NCBI RefSeq assembly: GCF_003591485.1
Contig: NZ_QZCF01000015.1
Location: 1 to 64,000, forward strand
DNA: 64,000 bases
From: Paenibacillus sp. 1011MAR3C5
GTDB taxonomy: Bacteria > Bacillota > Bacilli > Paenibacillales > Paenibacillaceae
Reading direction: 5' to 3'
Numbering within the stretch: the stretch's first letter is position 1; each line of letters opens with the position of its first letter. Position numbers and translations under genes: made by a program. Shown in pieces: positions 34,827 through 43,367 of the stretch. Below the pieces are notes generated by a model. The model ran no database searches. It was not told the DNA's origin and saw only the letters and a program-made list of their open reading frames with translations.

Positions 34827-34915
34827 AAAAGCCTTCCTTCTACTCCTAAACGGCGTCCGCTGCAAGCTTTAGGCTTGCAGCCGAATACCGATCTTCAGAG
34901 TGAAGGAAGGCTTTT
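34827..34915. terminator. Large double hairpin between convergent ldh and HPr genes
   Basis: Perfect 14-bp outer arms (34827-34840 and 34902-34915, AAAAGCCTTCCTTC and its complement) enclose a perfect 8-bp inner stem CTGCAAGC/GCTTGCAG (34860-34880). The A and T ends allow termination on both strands. It is larger and more structured than the other terminators in the window. Confidence 0.75.
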
Positions 34916-34944
34916 GGCATATCGAGAAAGACAGTCGCACAAAT

Positions 34945-34998
34945 AAAAAAGAAGCCGCTTTGGCGCGCGAACAAGTCATGCGGCAAAGCCACTTCTTT
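34945..34998 (-). terminator. Terminator of the rapZ-HPr transcript
   Basis: Arms AAAGAAG..GCTTTG and CAAAG…CTTCTTT pair with two weak positions around a 21-nt loop, then a T-rich run on the minus strand, just after the HPr stop. Confidence 0.75.
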
Positions 34999-35002
34999 CC
35001 TC

Positions 35003-35272
35003 TTATTGGTTATCCAATTCCTCTTTGCTGACCAGGGCGACTAAAGCGTTTACAGCCTGTTCCGCGTCCGACCCGTCCGCGCTGATCGAAATTTCTGTGC
35101 CAGAGCTGATTGCCAGACTCATAATCCCCATAATGGATTTGGCATTAACCTTCTTATCGTCCTTCTCTACAAATACCTCGGAGGAGAATTTGTTCGCTTC
35201 TTGTACGAATAACGCTGCTGGTCTCGCATGAAGCCCCGTCTTCAGACGAACGACAACCGGAAGCTTAGTCAT
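35003..35272 (-). CDS. ptsH: HPr-family phosphocarrier in the crh position
   Basis: 89 residues. The gene lies where B. subtilis has crh (after whiA), yet the sequence keeps H15 in TGLHARPA, the residue phosphorylated by enzyme I and lost in Crh. S46 in AKSIMGI, the target of HPr kinase, is also present. So it could serve both sugar uptake by the PTS and carbon catabolite repression with CcpA. HprK is encoded at 53068. Whether this is the only HPr of the organism cannot be seen here; it may be a hybrid that was the ancestor-like state of Crh. Confidence 0.9.
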   Translation of the reverse strand: MTKLPVVVRLKTGLHARPAALFVQEANKFSSEVFVEKDDKKVNAKSIMGIMSLAISSGTEISISADGSDAEQAVNALVALVSKEELDNQ

Positions 35273-35375
35273 GGAAATCTTACCCCCTATATTTTACTAA
35301 AAGCTTTATCATGTGGGAAATGTTGAATAATATAAGCCAATTACACCTTATTATATCATCATACAAGCCGTTGCA

Positions 35376-36317
35376 CTAGGCAAAAGTTGAACCGCCCCGG
35401 ATTTTTTCGGCTAATTCGTCGATTTTGCGAAGACGATGATTGACGCCGGATTTGCTGACCTTTCCGCGAAGCATTTCGCCTACCTCTGTCAGGTTCAGAT
35501 CGGGATGCTGCAGCCTGATTTCCGCCACCTCGCGCAGCTTCTCAGGCAGGCTATCCAGTCCGACTTCCTTCTGCAGCAGCTTGATATTGTCGATTTGTCT
35601 CACAGCCGCACCAATTGTTTTGTTCAGATTAGCCGTCTCGCAGTTGACGATCCGGTTGACGGAATTGCGCATATCGCGCATGATCCGTACATCCTCGAAT
35701 TTGAACAGCGCTTGATGCGCTCCGATGATGTTGAGCAATTCGATAATTTTTTCGCCTTCTTTGATGTAGAAGATAAAGCCCTTCTTGCGCTCGATGCACC
35801 GCGCGTTCAGGTCGAACTTGTTCGCAAGGTCCACCAGCGCGCCGCAATGCTGCTCATACATCGACGAAATTTCCAGATGATATGAGGAACCCTCCGGATT
35901 ATTGACCGAGCCTCCTGCGAGGAATGCACCCCTCAGATATGAACGCTTGCAGCAAGGCTTCCGTACAATCTCTTTGTCGATGCCGTCGTTGAACATGAAG
36001 CCTTCCGATACGATGCACAGCTCGCTTAACACCTCTTGCACTTGAGTCGGCATACGCACGATATAGACGTTGTTTTTCTTCAGCCGCATCTTCTTGCGAA
36101 CGAGCAGCTCCACATGGACCTCAAAATGTTTTTTGATCAGCGAATATATTCTTCTGGCAATGGCCGCGTTCTCCGTCGAGATGTCCAGAACGACCTTGCG
36201 GCTGGATAGGCTGACCGAACCGTTCATCCGGATAAGGGCCGATAGCTCGGCACGCTCACAGCAGCTGTCCGATTCGATTAATGTCAGTTCCTTCTTCGTT
36301 TGCGCCGCAAAAGACAT
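35376..36317 (-). CDS. whiA: DNA-binding protein WhiA
   Basis: 313 residues. The N-terminal part is the degenerate LAGLIDADG-homing-endonuclease-like fold (SFAAQTKKELTLIES start, YLRGAFLAGGSVNNPEGSYH-type segment), and the C-terminal ~85 residues are a helix-turn-helix domain (LREVAEIRLQHPDLNLTEVGEMLRGKVSKSGVNHRLRK). WhiA controls sporulation in Streptomyces and affects division and chromosome segregation in Bacillus. It overlaps the usual gene order rapZ-yvcK-whiA with a 6-bp gap to yvcK. Confidence 0.97.
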   Translation of the reverse strand: MSFAAQTKKELTLIESDSCCERAELSALIRMNGSVSLSSRKVVLDISTENAAIARRIYSLIKKHFEVHVELLVRKKMRLKKNNVYIVRMPTQVQEVLSELCIVSEGFMFNDGIDKEIVRKPCCKRSYLRGAFLAGGSVNNPEGSSYHLEISSMYEQHCGALVDLANKFDLNARCIERKKGFIFYIKEGEKIIELLNIIGAHQALFKFEDVRIMRDMRNSVNRIVNCETANLNKTIGAAVRQIDNIKLLQKEVGLDSLPEKLREVAEIRLQHPDLNLTEVGEMLRGKVSKSGVNHRLRKIDELAEKIRGGSTFA

Positions 36318-36323
36318 TCTTCC

Positions 36324-37310
36324 TCACCTCTTTCTTAACATCCAATTCTCCACTAGCTTATATATATGATGGCTTAATCGTTCCGCGTCATGACGCAAAA
36401 ACTTTCGAAATAAGACGAGCCGGTCGGCAATGACCTTATAACCTCTGCTTTCGACCTCTGCCATATCCAGATGAACCGCCTTAGCGCCCAGCTCGGCGTA
36501 TTGACTCTCCACCTGCGGAGGAATTTCCCCGTCATTCACAATCACATAATCGAATAAGTGATGGCCAATATGCGCATGAATTGCATCCAAATGATTGCTA
36601 ACCGAATAATTATCCGTCTCGCCTGGCTGTGTCATAACGTTGCAGACGAACAGCTTTACTGCTTCTGATTCTACAATGGCTTGCGCCAGCTTCGGTACGA
36701 TCAGGTTCGGCATAATGCTCGTGTATAAGCTGCCCGGCCCGATCAGAATCGCATCCGCGGTCTCAATCGCCTCCACCGCTTCAGCCAGCGGCTCGACATC
36801 GGCCGGCTCCAGGAACACCCGTTTAATCGCCTGCCCTGCCTTCGGAATCATCGATTCACCTGTAATAATCGTGCCATCCGCCATCTCCGCCTTCAGCACG
36901 ATGGCCCGGTCGGCGGCGGGCAGCACCCGCCCCTTGACCGCCAGCACCTTGCTGAGCTGCCGTATTCCCGATACGAAGTCGCCGGAGATATCCGTCATGG
37001 CCGCCAGCATTAGATTGCCTAGGCTATGTCCGGCAAGTCCCGTGCCGTTTGGAAAACGATACTTGAGCACCTCCGTCAGAAGCGGCTCGGTATCGGCCAG
37101 CGCCGTCAGGACGTTCCGAATGTCTCCGGGGGGCGGTATTTGCAGCTCGTTGCGCAATATGCCGGAGCTGCCGCCGTCATCCGCTACCGTGACGATAGCG
37201 GTAATATCGAGCGGCTTCTCCTTCAACCCCCGCAGCATGACAGACAGTCCCGTACCGCCGCCTATGACGACGATTTTGGGACGTCTGACTATTTTCTGTA
37301 TGGTCTGCAT
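36324..37310 (-). CDS. yvcK: Gluconeogenesis factor YvcK (UDP-sugar-binding)
   Basis: 328 residues, CofD-like fold. Hallmarks are VVIGGGTGLSVMLRGLK, TVADDGGSSGILRNEL, PPPGDIRN and GPGSLYTSIMPNL. In Bacillus YvcK is needed for growth on gluconeogenic carbon sources and for cell shape; it binds UDP-sugars and may affect PBP1 placement. It lies between rapZ (14 bp upstream) and whiA (6 bp downstream). Confidence 0.97.
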   Translation of the reverse strand: MQTIQKIVRRPKIVVIGGGTGLSVMLRGLKEKPLDITAIVTVADDGGSSGILRNELQIPPPGDIRNVLTALADTEPLLTEVLKYRFPNGTGLAGHSLGNLMLAAMTDISGDFVSGIRQLSKVLAVKGRVLPAADRAIVLKAEMADGTIITGESMIPKAGQAIKRVFLEPADVEPLAEAVEAIETADAILIGPGSLYTSIMPNLIVPKLAQAIVESEAVKLFVCNVMTQPGETDNYSVSNHLDAIHAHIGHHLFDYVIVNDGEIPPQVESQYAELGAKAVHLDMAEVESRGYKVIADRLVLFRKFLRHDAERLSHHIYKLVENWMLRKR

Positions 37311-37324
37311 GCTCTCACCTCGTG

Positions 37325-38221
37325 TCAGTGCTTATCTCGCTCGGAATCGCGGTGGCTGACACGCACCCGCTCCGTATCGCTGCTGCCAAGCATGCGGCCC
37401 AAATATTCCGCGATCGCGACAGAGCGGTGCTTTCCGCCCGTACAGCCAATCCCGATGACCACTTGGCTCTTGCCTTCCTTGCGGTAGAGCGGTATGAGAA
37501 ATTGCAGCATATCAAGGAGCTTCGTCAGAAACTGCTGCGTTTCCGGCCATTTCATCACGTATTCATAGACATCCGGATTTTGCCCCGTATTAGGGCGCAG
37601 ATGCTCCACATAGTGCGGATTCGGCAGGAAGCGGACATCATAGATCAGATCGGCGTCAATCGGAATCCCGTACTTGAAGCCGAACGACGTCACATTGATC
37701 GACAAGCTGTTCTGCTCCAGATGAGTAAAATGATTAATAATCCGCTCTTTCAATTTAAGCGGCTTCAAGTTGCTTGTATCAATAACCTGGGATGCGGAGC
37801 CCTTCAGGTCCTCCAGCATGCGGCGCTCGCTATGAATACCGTCTAGAGGCAATCCCTGCGGAGCGAGCGGGTGGCGGCGGCGGCTTTCCTTATAGCGCTG
37901 CACCAGCACCTCGTCGGTCGCATCCAGAAACAGAATCTCGCAGCTGATCGTATGATGCTCTTTAATATAAGCTAACGACTCCGCAAGCGCAGTGAAAAAC
38001 TCCCTGCCGCGGAGATCGATGACAAGTGCTACTTTTCCTATCTTACCATTGGACTGCTCGATTAATTCTGCGAACTTGGGAATAAGTACCGGAGGCAGAT
38101 TATCGACGCAAAAAAATCCGAGATCCTCAAGGCTCTGGACAGCAATTGTTTTGCCCGCACCCGACATACCGGTAATTATGACAAGCTTCGCCAATGTCGC
38201 TGTCGTTTCCATGAGAGACAC
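37325..38221 (-). CDS. rapZ: RNase adapter/nucleotide-binding protein RapZ (YvcJ)
   Basis: 298 residues. Walker A ITGMSGAGKTIAVQ at the N-terminus, DNLPP motif (FFCVDNLPPVLIP), and the C-terminal domain with SFGFKYGIP and IGIGCTGGKHRSVAIAEYL. In E. coli RapZ directs RNase E to the GlmZ RNA and senses glucosamine 6-phosphate; in Bacillus YvcJ binds GTP and ATP and affects competence. It starts the rapZ-yvcK-whiA set, 3 bp after glcK. Confidence 0.97.
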   Translation of the reverse strand: MSLMETTATLAKLVIITGMSGAGKTIAVQSLEDLGFFCVDNLPPVLIPKFAELIEQSNGKIGKVALVIDLRGREFFTALAESLAYIKEHHTISCEILFLDATDEVLVQRYKESRRRHPLAPQGLPLDGIHSERRMLEDLKGSASQVIDTSNLKPLKLKERIINHFTHLEQNSLSINVTSFGFKYGIPIDADLIYDVRFLPNPHYVEHLRPNTGQNPDVYEYVMKWPETQQFLTKLLDMLQFLIPLYRKEGKSQVVIGIGCTGGKHRSVAIAEYLGRMLGSSDTERVRVSHRDSERDKH

Positions 38222-38224
38222 CTA

Positions 38225-39175
38225 CTATCCTCTTAGAATAAGTCCTGCCGCTCCGACGATGCCCGCGTTGTTGCCCAGCGTAGCCGGAACGATCTTCACG
38301 CCTTCCTTCGCCTGGTCTAGCGTATACTTCTCGAATACTTCGCGAATCTGATCGAACAGGAAGTCGCCTGCTTTGGAGACGCCGCCGCCGATAATGAAAT
38401 ATTGCGGGTTCAGCAAAATAGCCAGCGTGGACATGGATTTACCCAGGTAGAATGCTGCGCGGCTCACAATACGTGCCGCCACTTCGTCGCCGGCTTTCGC
38501 CGCATCAACGACATCCTTTGCCGTAATATCCTCAAGACCCGACAAAGTTGTACGGTCTCCGCGCTCCACTGCATCCTTCGCCATACGGATAATGCCCGTA
38601 GCGGAGGATACCGTCTCCAGGCATCCCATCTTGCCGCAGCCGCACTGGATGGCTTCCAGATCAGGGACGATCGAAGCATGCCCGAGCTCGCCCGCCATAC
38701 TTGCGAACCCTTCCACGATTCTGCCGCCGATAATGATGCCGCCGCCTACACCCGTACCGAGTGTGTAGCAGACGCAGTTGTCGATGCCTTTGCCCGCGCC
38801 AGCCCATGCTTCGCCAAGCGCTGCCACATTCGCGTCATTGTTGACCTTGATCGGCTTCTGCAATTCTTGCTCCAGGAAGCCTTTCAGATCGGTATTTTCA
38901 ATATAAAGATTCGCAGAAAACTTTACAAAGCCTCTTGGTATATCAAGGAAGCCGGCGATGCCTACGCCCACACCCTCAACCTGTTCCCATTCGAAAGGCG
39001 AATCTTTTACAATCTCCCGTGCATAACTCGCAATATTATGAAGGATGACGTCCGTTCCTTTACCTGTACCCGTCGGCCCTTCAAACGTGTGGAGCAACTG
39101 TCCCTCCGCATCGCAGATGCCTACCTTGATCGTAGTACCACCGACATCGACTCCAATGTAAATCTTCTCAGACAT
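38225..39175 (-). CDS. glcK: ROK-family glucokinase
   Basis: 316 residues with GAGGTGG before the ATG. Phosphorylates glucose with ATP. The ATP loop GVDVGGTTIKVG opens the protein, ANVAALGEA carries the catalytic-Asp region (VNNDANVAALGEAW), LGTGVGGGII follows, and the zinc site is GHASIVPDLEAIQCGCGKMGCLE. No N-terminal helix-turn-helix, so it is an enzyme and not a ROK repressor. It is placed upstream of rapZ, where B. subtilis has the Nudix gene yvcI, which is absent here. Confidence 0.93.
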   Translation of the reverse strand: MSEKIYIGVDVGGTTIKVGICDAEGQLLHTFEGPTGTGKGTDVILHNIASYAREIVKDSPFEWEQVEGVGVGIAGFLDIPRGFVKFSANLYIENTDLKGFLEQELQKPIKVNNDANVAALGEAWAGAGKGIDNCVCYTLGTGVGGGIIIGGRIVEGFASMAGELGHASIVPDLEAIQCGCGKMGCLETVSSATGIIRMAKDAVERGDRTTLSGLEDITAKDVVDAAKAGDEVAARIVSRAAFYLGKSMSTLAILLNPQYFIIGGGVSKAGDFLFDQIREVFEKYTLDQAKEGVKIVPATLGNNAGIVGAAGLILRG

Positions 39176-39450
39176 GACAAAGCCACCTCATCCATAAAGT
39201 TAACGTTCTCTGTTCCAACTATAAGCGTTGTAACCGCTTCGGTCAAGCGCAATCCACCACCCCGAACACTCGCCAAAAGGGCTGAATTACCGCATCACAG
39301 CTGACATTTTTCCCTATGCAAGTATCTCGCAAGTGCATCCATGGAAGGGATTCCGATGACACCCTTCAGCCCTCTTGCTTCAATAGCTGCAGACGAGGAT
39401 ACCAGCCTGCTGGCATTATGATTCCTTCCTCACTTGTATCGCCGGATAGG
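39176..39450. other. Gene-free spacer between glcK and trxB
   Basis: No credible gene. A minus-strand stretch of ~45 codons (39300-39430, …GVIGIPSMDALARYL…) is open but has no start or ribosome binding site; it might be a relic. Confidence 0.35.
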
Positions 39451-39493
39451 AAAAGGACTGCAGGATGATTGGAATCAACCCCGCAGTCCTTTC
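39451..39493 (-). terminator. Terminator of trxB
   Basis: Perfect 10-bp stem AAAGGACTGC/GCAGTCCTTT around a 21-nt loop, followed by TCCTATCC on the minus strand; 17 nt after the trxB stop. The T-run is short. Confidence 0.7.
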
Positions 39494-39509
39494 CGCTTGC
39501 TCCAATGGC

Positions 39510-40457
39510 TTAAAGCGATTGGCTCCAATCCTGCGTGATATGTCCCTCCAGGAACCTCTCGCAGTCCAGCGCCGCCATACAGCCGCTGCCCGCAGCCGTA
39601 ATCGCTTGGCGATATTTGTTGTCCTGAACGTCGCCGCATGCGAATACGCCCGGTACGTTCGTCTCGGATGTACCCGGCTTCACTTTAATGTAGCCATGCT
39701 CATCCGTATCAATCTGGCCACCAAGGAACTTCGTGTTCGGCGTATGGCCGATCGCGATGAAGATCCCGTTCGTCTCGATGACTTCTTCCTCGCCCGTCTC
39801 ATTGTTCTTGACCTTCAGGCCTGTAACGCCCATGCCGTTCGCCACAACTTCCACCGGCGTGCGGTTGAGGCTCCAGCTGATCTTCTCGTTCTCACGCGCG
39901 CGATCCTGCATGATCTTCGATGCCCGCAGCTCATTGCGGCGGTTCACCAGCTCAACATTCGTTGCGAAGCGAGTGAGGAAGCTCGCCTCCTCCATCGCAG
40001 AGTCGCCGCCGCCCACCACGATGATCTTCTTGCCGCGGAAGAAGAATCCATCGCATGTTGCACATGTGCTGACGCCTTTGCCCACATTGTCCTTCTCGCC
40101 AGGAATGCCAAGATACTTGGCAGAGGCGCCTGTGGAGATGATCAAGCTTTCGCCGACGATCTCGCCTTGCCCCTCAACTTGTAGCTTGAACGGACGCTGC
40201 GACATATCGACGCTGTTCACCCAGCCCGTCATAAACTTCGCACCGAAGCGCTCTGCTTGCTTGCGCATATTGTCCATTAGCTCAGGTCCCATAATGCCTT
40301 CAGGGAAGCCTGGGAAATTTTCCACATCCGTCGTGGTCGTCAACTGACCGCCCGGCTCAGGCCCTTCAATAATGAGCGGATTCATGTTGGCGCGCGCCAG
40401 ATAGATAGCAGCCGTCAGTCCGGCAGGACCCGTACCGATAATAATGGATTTGTACAT
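39510..40457 (-). CDS. trxB: Thioredoxin-disulfide reductase
   Basis: 315 residues from the ATG at 40457, which has GAGGTG 7 nt before it. Reduces thioredoxin with NADPH through FAD. FAD motif GTGPAGLTAAIYLAR, redox pair CATC in STCATCDGFFFRG, NADPH motif VVGGGDSAMEEASFL, and C-terminal FACGDVQDNKYRQ that binds FAD. Next to the TPR gene (yvcD), as in B. subtilis. Confidence 0.97.
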   Translation of the reverse strand: MYKSIIIGTGPAGLTAAIYLARANMNPLIIEGPEPGGQLTTTTDVENFPGFPEGIMGPELMDNMRKQAERFGAKFMTGWVNSVDMSQRPFKLQVEGQGEIVGESLIISTGASAKYLGIPGEKDNVGKGVSTCATCDGFFFRGKKIIVVGGGDSAMEEASFLTRFATNVELVNRRNELRASKIMQDRARENEKISWSLNRTPVEVVANGMGVTGLKVKNNETGEEEVIETNGIFIAIGHTPNTKFLGGQIDTDEHGYIKVKPGTSETNVPGVFACGDVQDNKYRQAITAAGSGCMAALDCERFLEGHITQDWSQSL

Positions 40458-40478
40458 CTGCTTCACCTCATGATCAAA

Positions 40479-42236
40479 TTAGTCTTCTGTTGGCTGCTGC
40501 GCAAAAAATACGGAGTTGATTGACTTCATCTTCTCCTTAATGCCGCAAGCCTCATCGATTAGCTTCACGTGTTTGCTCACCGTTGCAATGGATGTGCCGT
40601 ATCGGAGCGAAACCTCGTGATACGATATCGCGCGGCGATGCATCTTGGCTGTCAAATATTCCAGTGCCGCCGCCCAGCCCTCCGGTTTCGCAAGCTTCGG
40701 AACGTTGGGATAGACCCTGGTTAGAAATTCAACCCATAATGTCATCATATCATGCTGCTGCACAAGATCATAATGCTTGCTCATGCGGCTGATCGCCGCC
40801 TGCGCCACCGCTTCCCACTTATCATCCCATTCCGGCAGTCTCGAAGGTACGCGGTTCGGCTCGATAACCGACTCCTTGCCCTCCAGCATCACCTGAAGCG
40901 GTTCTTGAACACCCATTGTACGAAGCACGAATACGGCGATTTTTTTCAAATAGTCATCTTCCTCCGGCTCCAGCAGGAAGGCACGAAGCACATCCTTCAC
41001 TTCATTATCGGCAATCATGCCGAAAGCCTGGATGACTTGCAGCTTCGTATGCTGATCACCGTGCCGCAGCGCCCAGAAGAAGGACGAGCGGACAAGCGGG
41101 TCGCGCTTCAGATGATCCGGCATCCCGTCCGATGACTTTTCCCACAGCTTGAATTGCTCCTCGAACGGCAGGTGGTAATGGTAGCTGATCGGCGAAGCCG
41201 TCTCGCCGCCGCGAATCAGCTGCAGCTGATCCAGATAATAAGAAGCTACCCCCGATGCGGGATCAAGCTTCATCGTCCCCTTCCACAGACGCTCTGCGTC
41301 GTTCAGCTGTCCGGAGTTAAAGGCAGCAACCGCTGCATAATGGTGGAGACAAGGGTCCTGCTGTGCCTCTCCATCCTTGATCAGTCTCATGAAGTGACGG
41401 CGCGCTACGCCATGCTCGCCCAGTATTCCCATTGTCGTCGCCAGCTTGAATGCATGCTCCAGATGGAACGGCACTGTTTTCGCCAGCAGCTCGACCAGTC
41501 CTTTCAGGCTTTCCGTATCTTCTTCATGCTGATAGAAGATGGCCAGGTTGCACAGAGCATGAAGATTCCCCGGCTCATGCTCCAGCACGCCTTGGATGCA
41601 AGCTTTGGCCTTATCGAACAATCCCATATAATAGTACGCCAAAGCCAGATTGTTGCGCGCCGCGAGAAAGTCGGGCTGCTGCTCCGCAATCTCTTCCAGA
41701 ATGCGAACGGCCTCGGTGAATTTCCCTTCCTCCAGCAACGCCCTTGCCTGATCGTGTTCCACCATGCCTTGGCGGGACTTAATATTTTTGAGCGGCGCTG
41801 GTCTCTCCAGTTCATAATGGAGCAGCTCCATCATTTCCTCGGCTTCATCCAAATAATGACCTTCCGCATCCTCTTGCAGATATTGCACAAGCGACTGCTC
41901 AGCCGATTCGTACATCTCCATATTGGCAAAGTTATTCGCCATATAGAAGTGGCATTCCGTCATCTCGGGGTCAAGCTCTTCGATGATCCATTTCAGAATC
42001 TCATTAGACTCCTTATAGTTGCCCAACTCCGACAGAATGCCCGCCATATTGCAATGGTTCACGGGATTCTCCGGCTCATATTCAACGGCTCTGCGGAAAT
42101 ACTTCAGTGCCTTGTCATAATGATACCGGTCCAGCGAACGGACCGCGCGCTCGAAAAAGAACGTAGCGTCCCATTGTATAGGTATGATTTTGGTTCCTGC
42201 TCCTTCATTGACAGCCATACGTTTCTTTCCCTTCAT
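40479..42236 (-). CDS. yvcD: TPR-repeat protein, YvcD-like
   Basis: 585 residues from the ATG at 42236 with GGGAGG 10 nt before it; an in-frame upstream ATG has no such site. TPR units are visible around residues 30-120 (…YHYDKALKYFRRAVEYEPENPVNHCNMAGILSELGNYKESNEIL…) and 170-300 (…GKFTEAVRILEEIAEQQPDFLAARNNLALAYYYMGLFDKAKACI…). The C-terminus (SLRYGTSIATVSKHVKLIDEACGI) resembles a helix-turn-helix. No catalytic motif. Its place before trxB matches B. subtilis yvcD. A scaffold role is likely; the partner is unknown. Confidence 0.85.
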   Translation of the reverse strand: MKGKKRMAVNEGAGTKIIPIQWDATFFFERAVRSLDRYHYDKALKYFRRAVEYEPENPVNHCNMAGILSELGNYKESNEILKWIIEELDPEMTECHFYMANNFANMEMYESAEQSLVQYLQEDAEGHYLDEAEEMMELLHYELERPAPLKNIKSRQGMVEHDQARALLEEGKFTEAVRILEEIAEQQPDFLAARNNLALAYYYMGLFDKAKACIQGVLEHEPGNLHALCNLAIFYQHEEDTESLKGLVELLAKTVPFHLEHAFKLATTMGILGEHGVARRHFMRLIKDGEAQQDPCLHHYAAVAAFNSGQLNDAERLWKGTMKLDPASGVASYYLDQLQLIRGGETASPISYHYHLPFEEQFKLWEKSSDGMPDHLKRDPLVRSSFFWALRHGDQHTKLQVIQAFGMIADNEVKDVLRAFLLEPEEDDYLKKIAVFVLRTMGVQEPLQVMLEGKESVIEPNRVPSRLPEWDDKWEAVAQAAISRMSKHYDLVQQHDMMTLWVEFLTRVYPNVPKLAKPEGWAAALEYLTAKMHRRAISYHEVSLRYGTSIATVSKHVKLIDEACGIKEKMKSINSVFFAQQPTED

Positions 42237-42416
42237 TCGCAAGGCACCTCCCTGTATGTTTTGCTCTAGCAGCCTGCCATTCACACATCACAGCACGGTT
42301 CGCATCAGCAAAACAGCCTTCGTACATTTTTAGCAGTTTTGCGTTAACAAAACAACTTTGCATGCTATATCTCATCATTAGATATGCTCGTTCATCATTC
42401 GGATCGCTCACTCCGC

Positions 42417-42719
42417 CTTGCAAGCCGAGTTTCTTGGCTTACAGCACTCCACGGAGCTCATTCTCAGCTTGCAAGCCGAGTTTCTTGGCTTACAGCACTC
42501 CACGGAGCTCATTCTCAGCTTGCAAGCCGAGTTTCTCGGCTTACAGCACTCCACGGAGCTCATTCTCAGCTTGCAAGCCGAGTTTCTCGGCTTACACACT
42601 CTGCTGAGCTCACCTCCGCCTTGCAAGCCGAGTTTCTCGGCTTACAGCACTCCGCGGAGCTCATTTCCACCTTGCAAGCCGAGTTTCTCGGCTTACAGCA
42701 AATCGCCGAGCTCGCTCCC
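42417..42719. repeat. Six tandem 51-bp repeats, each with a perfect stem-loop
   Basis: CTTGCAAGCCGAG starts copies at 42417, 42468, 42519, 42570, 42620 and 42671; spacing is 51 bp except one of 50. Each holds AAGCCGAG-TTT-CTCGGCTT, an 8-bp stem with a 3-nt loop; copies 1 and 2 have CTTGG, which keeps a G-U pair only if the plus strand is transcribed. A GAGCTC site ends each unit. Because 51 is a multiple of three, several frames stay open, but they lack starts with ribosome binding sites. Confidence 0.9.
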
Positions 42720-43367
42720 CGCTCTTATCCCTTTAGCAATAAAACGTAAATTACGTTTTGCATGAGCAAAACTGCCGTTGCGCAGCCATTCCCAGCAATG
42801 CGGCCTACCAACGATCAGCGAGCGCTAACCACGTTTCATGCATGCAAAACGCAACTTCAAACCTGTCTTCTCCAATCAACCACCGTACGCCCTTCCCATA
42901 CCATTCAACTGCACTCCACATCACCTTTCAGTCAGCCGCATCACTCGAAATGTATATGCTCTCCTCGGCTCATGGCATGCAATCGGACGACTTCAAAAGT
43001 TAGCTGCAACGAGCCGGCCCCTGTACGTCCCTCAGCATCCGATATCCTCTGCAGCATACGAATACGCTGAACGCAGCAAAATTATGGATCGAAACATAAA
43101 AACCACCGCATAGCGCAAACCTTTGCGCACCATAACGCGTACCTTCGGCTTCAACAACAAAAAACACACTGCATCGTGCGTCCGTAAACAGCGGCGGCTC
43201 TCATCGCCCTTTTCTGTCCCGTTCCCGTTTTTTACGATTATACCATAGCCCCGCAGAACTCAACACGTAAGATTATTGGATATCCCAAAAGTCGAAAAGA
43301 TCGCGGACAGCATAAGCCGCCCGCGATTCTCTCTTTGTCGATATGCGATTACTGAAGCCTAAAAGCG
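42720..43367. other. Gene-free region upstream of yvcD and downstream of prs
   Basis: No credible gene; the open frames are short and low complexity. 42739-42757 holds the palindrome AAAACGTAA-A-TTACGTTTT. Together with the repeat array this leaves over 1.1 kb without a gene. Confidence 0.5.

Noticed and set aside
39300..39435. ~45-codon minus-strand frame between glcK and trxB
   Set aside because: No start codon with a ribosome binding site and too short to judge; kept only as a remark on the spacer.
42417..42719. CRISPR array
   Set aside because: The units are contiguous copies without unique spacers, and no cas genes are near.
42362..42765. Overlapping open frames coding for 17-residue repeats
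   Set aside because: They exist only because the 51-bp repeat is a multiple of three; open in several frames on both strands, with no ribosome binding site and no protein-like composition.
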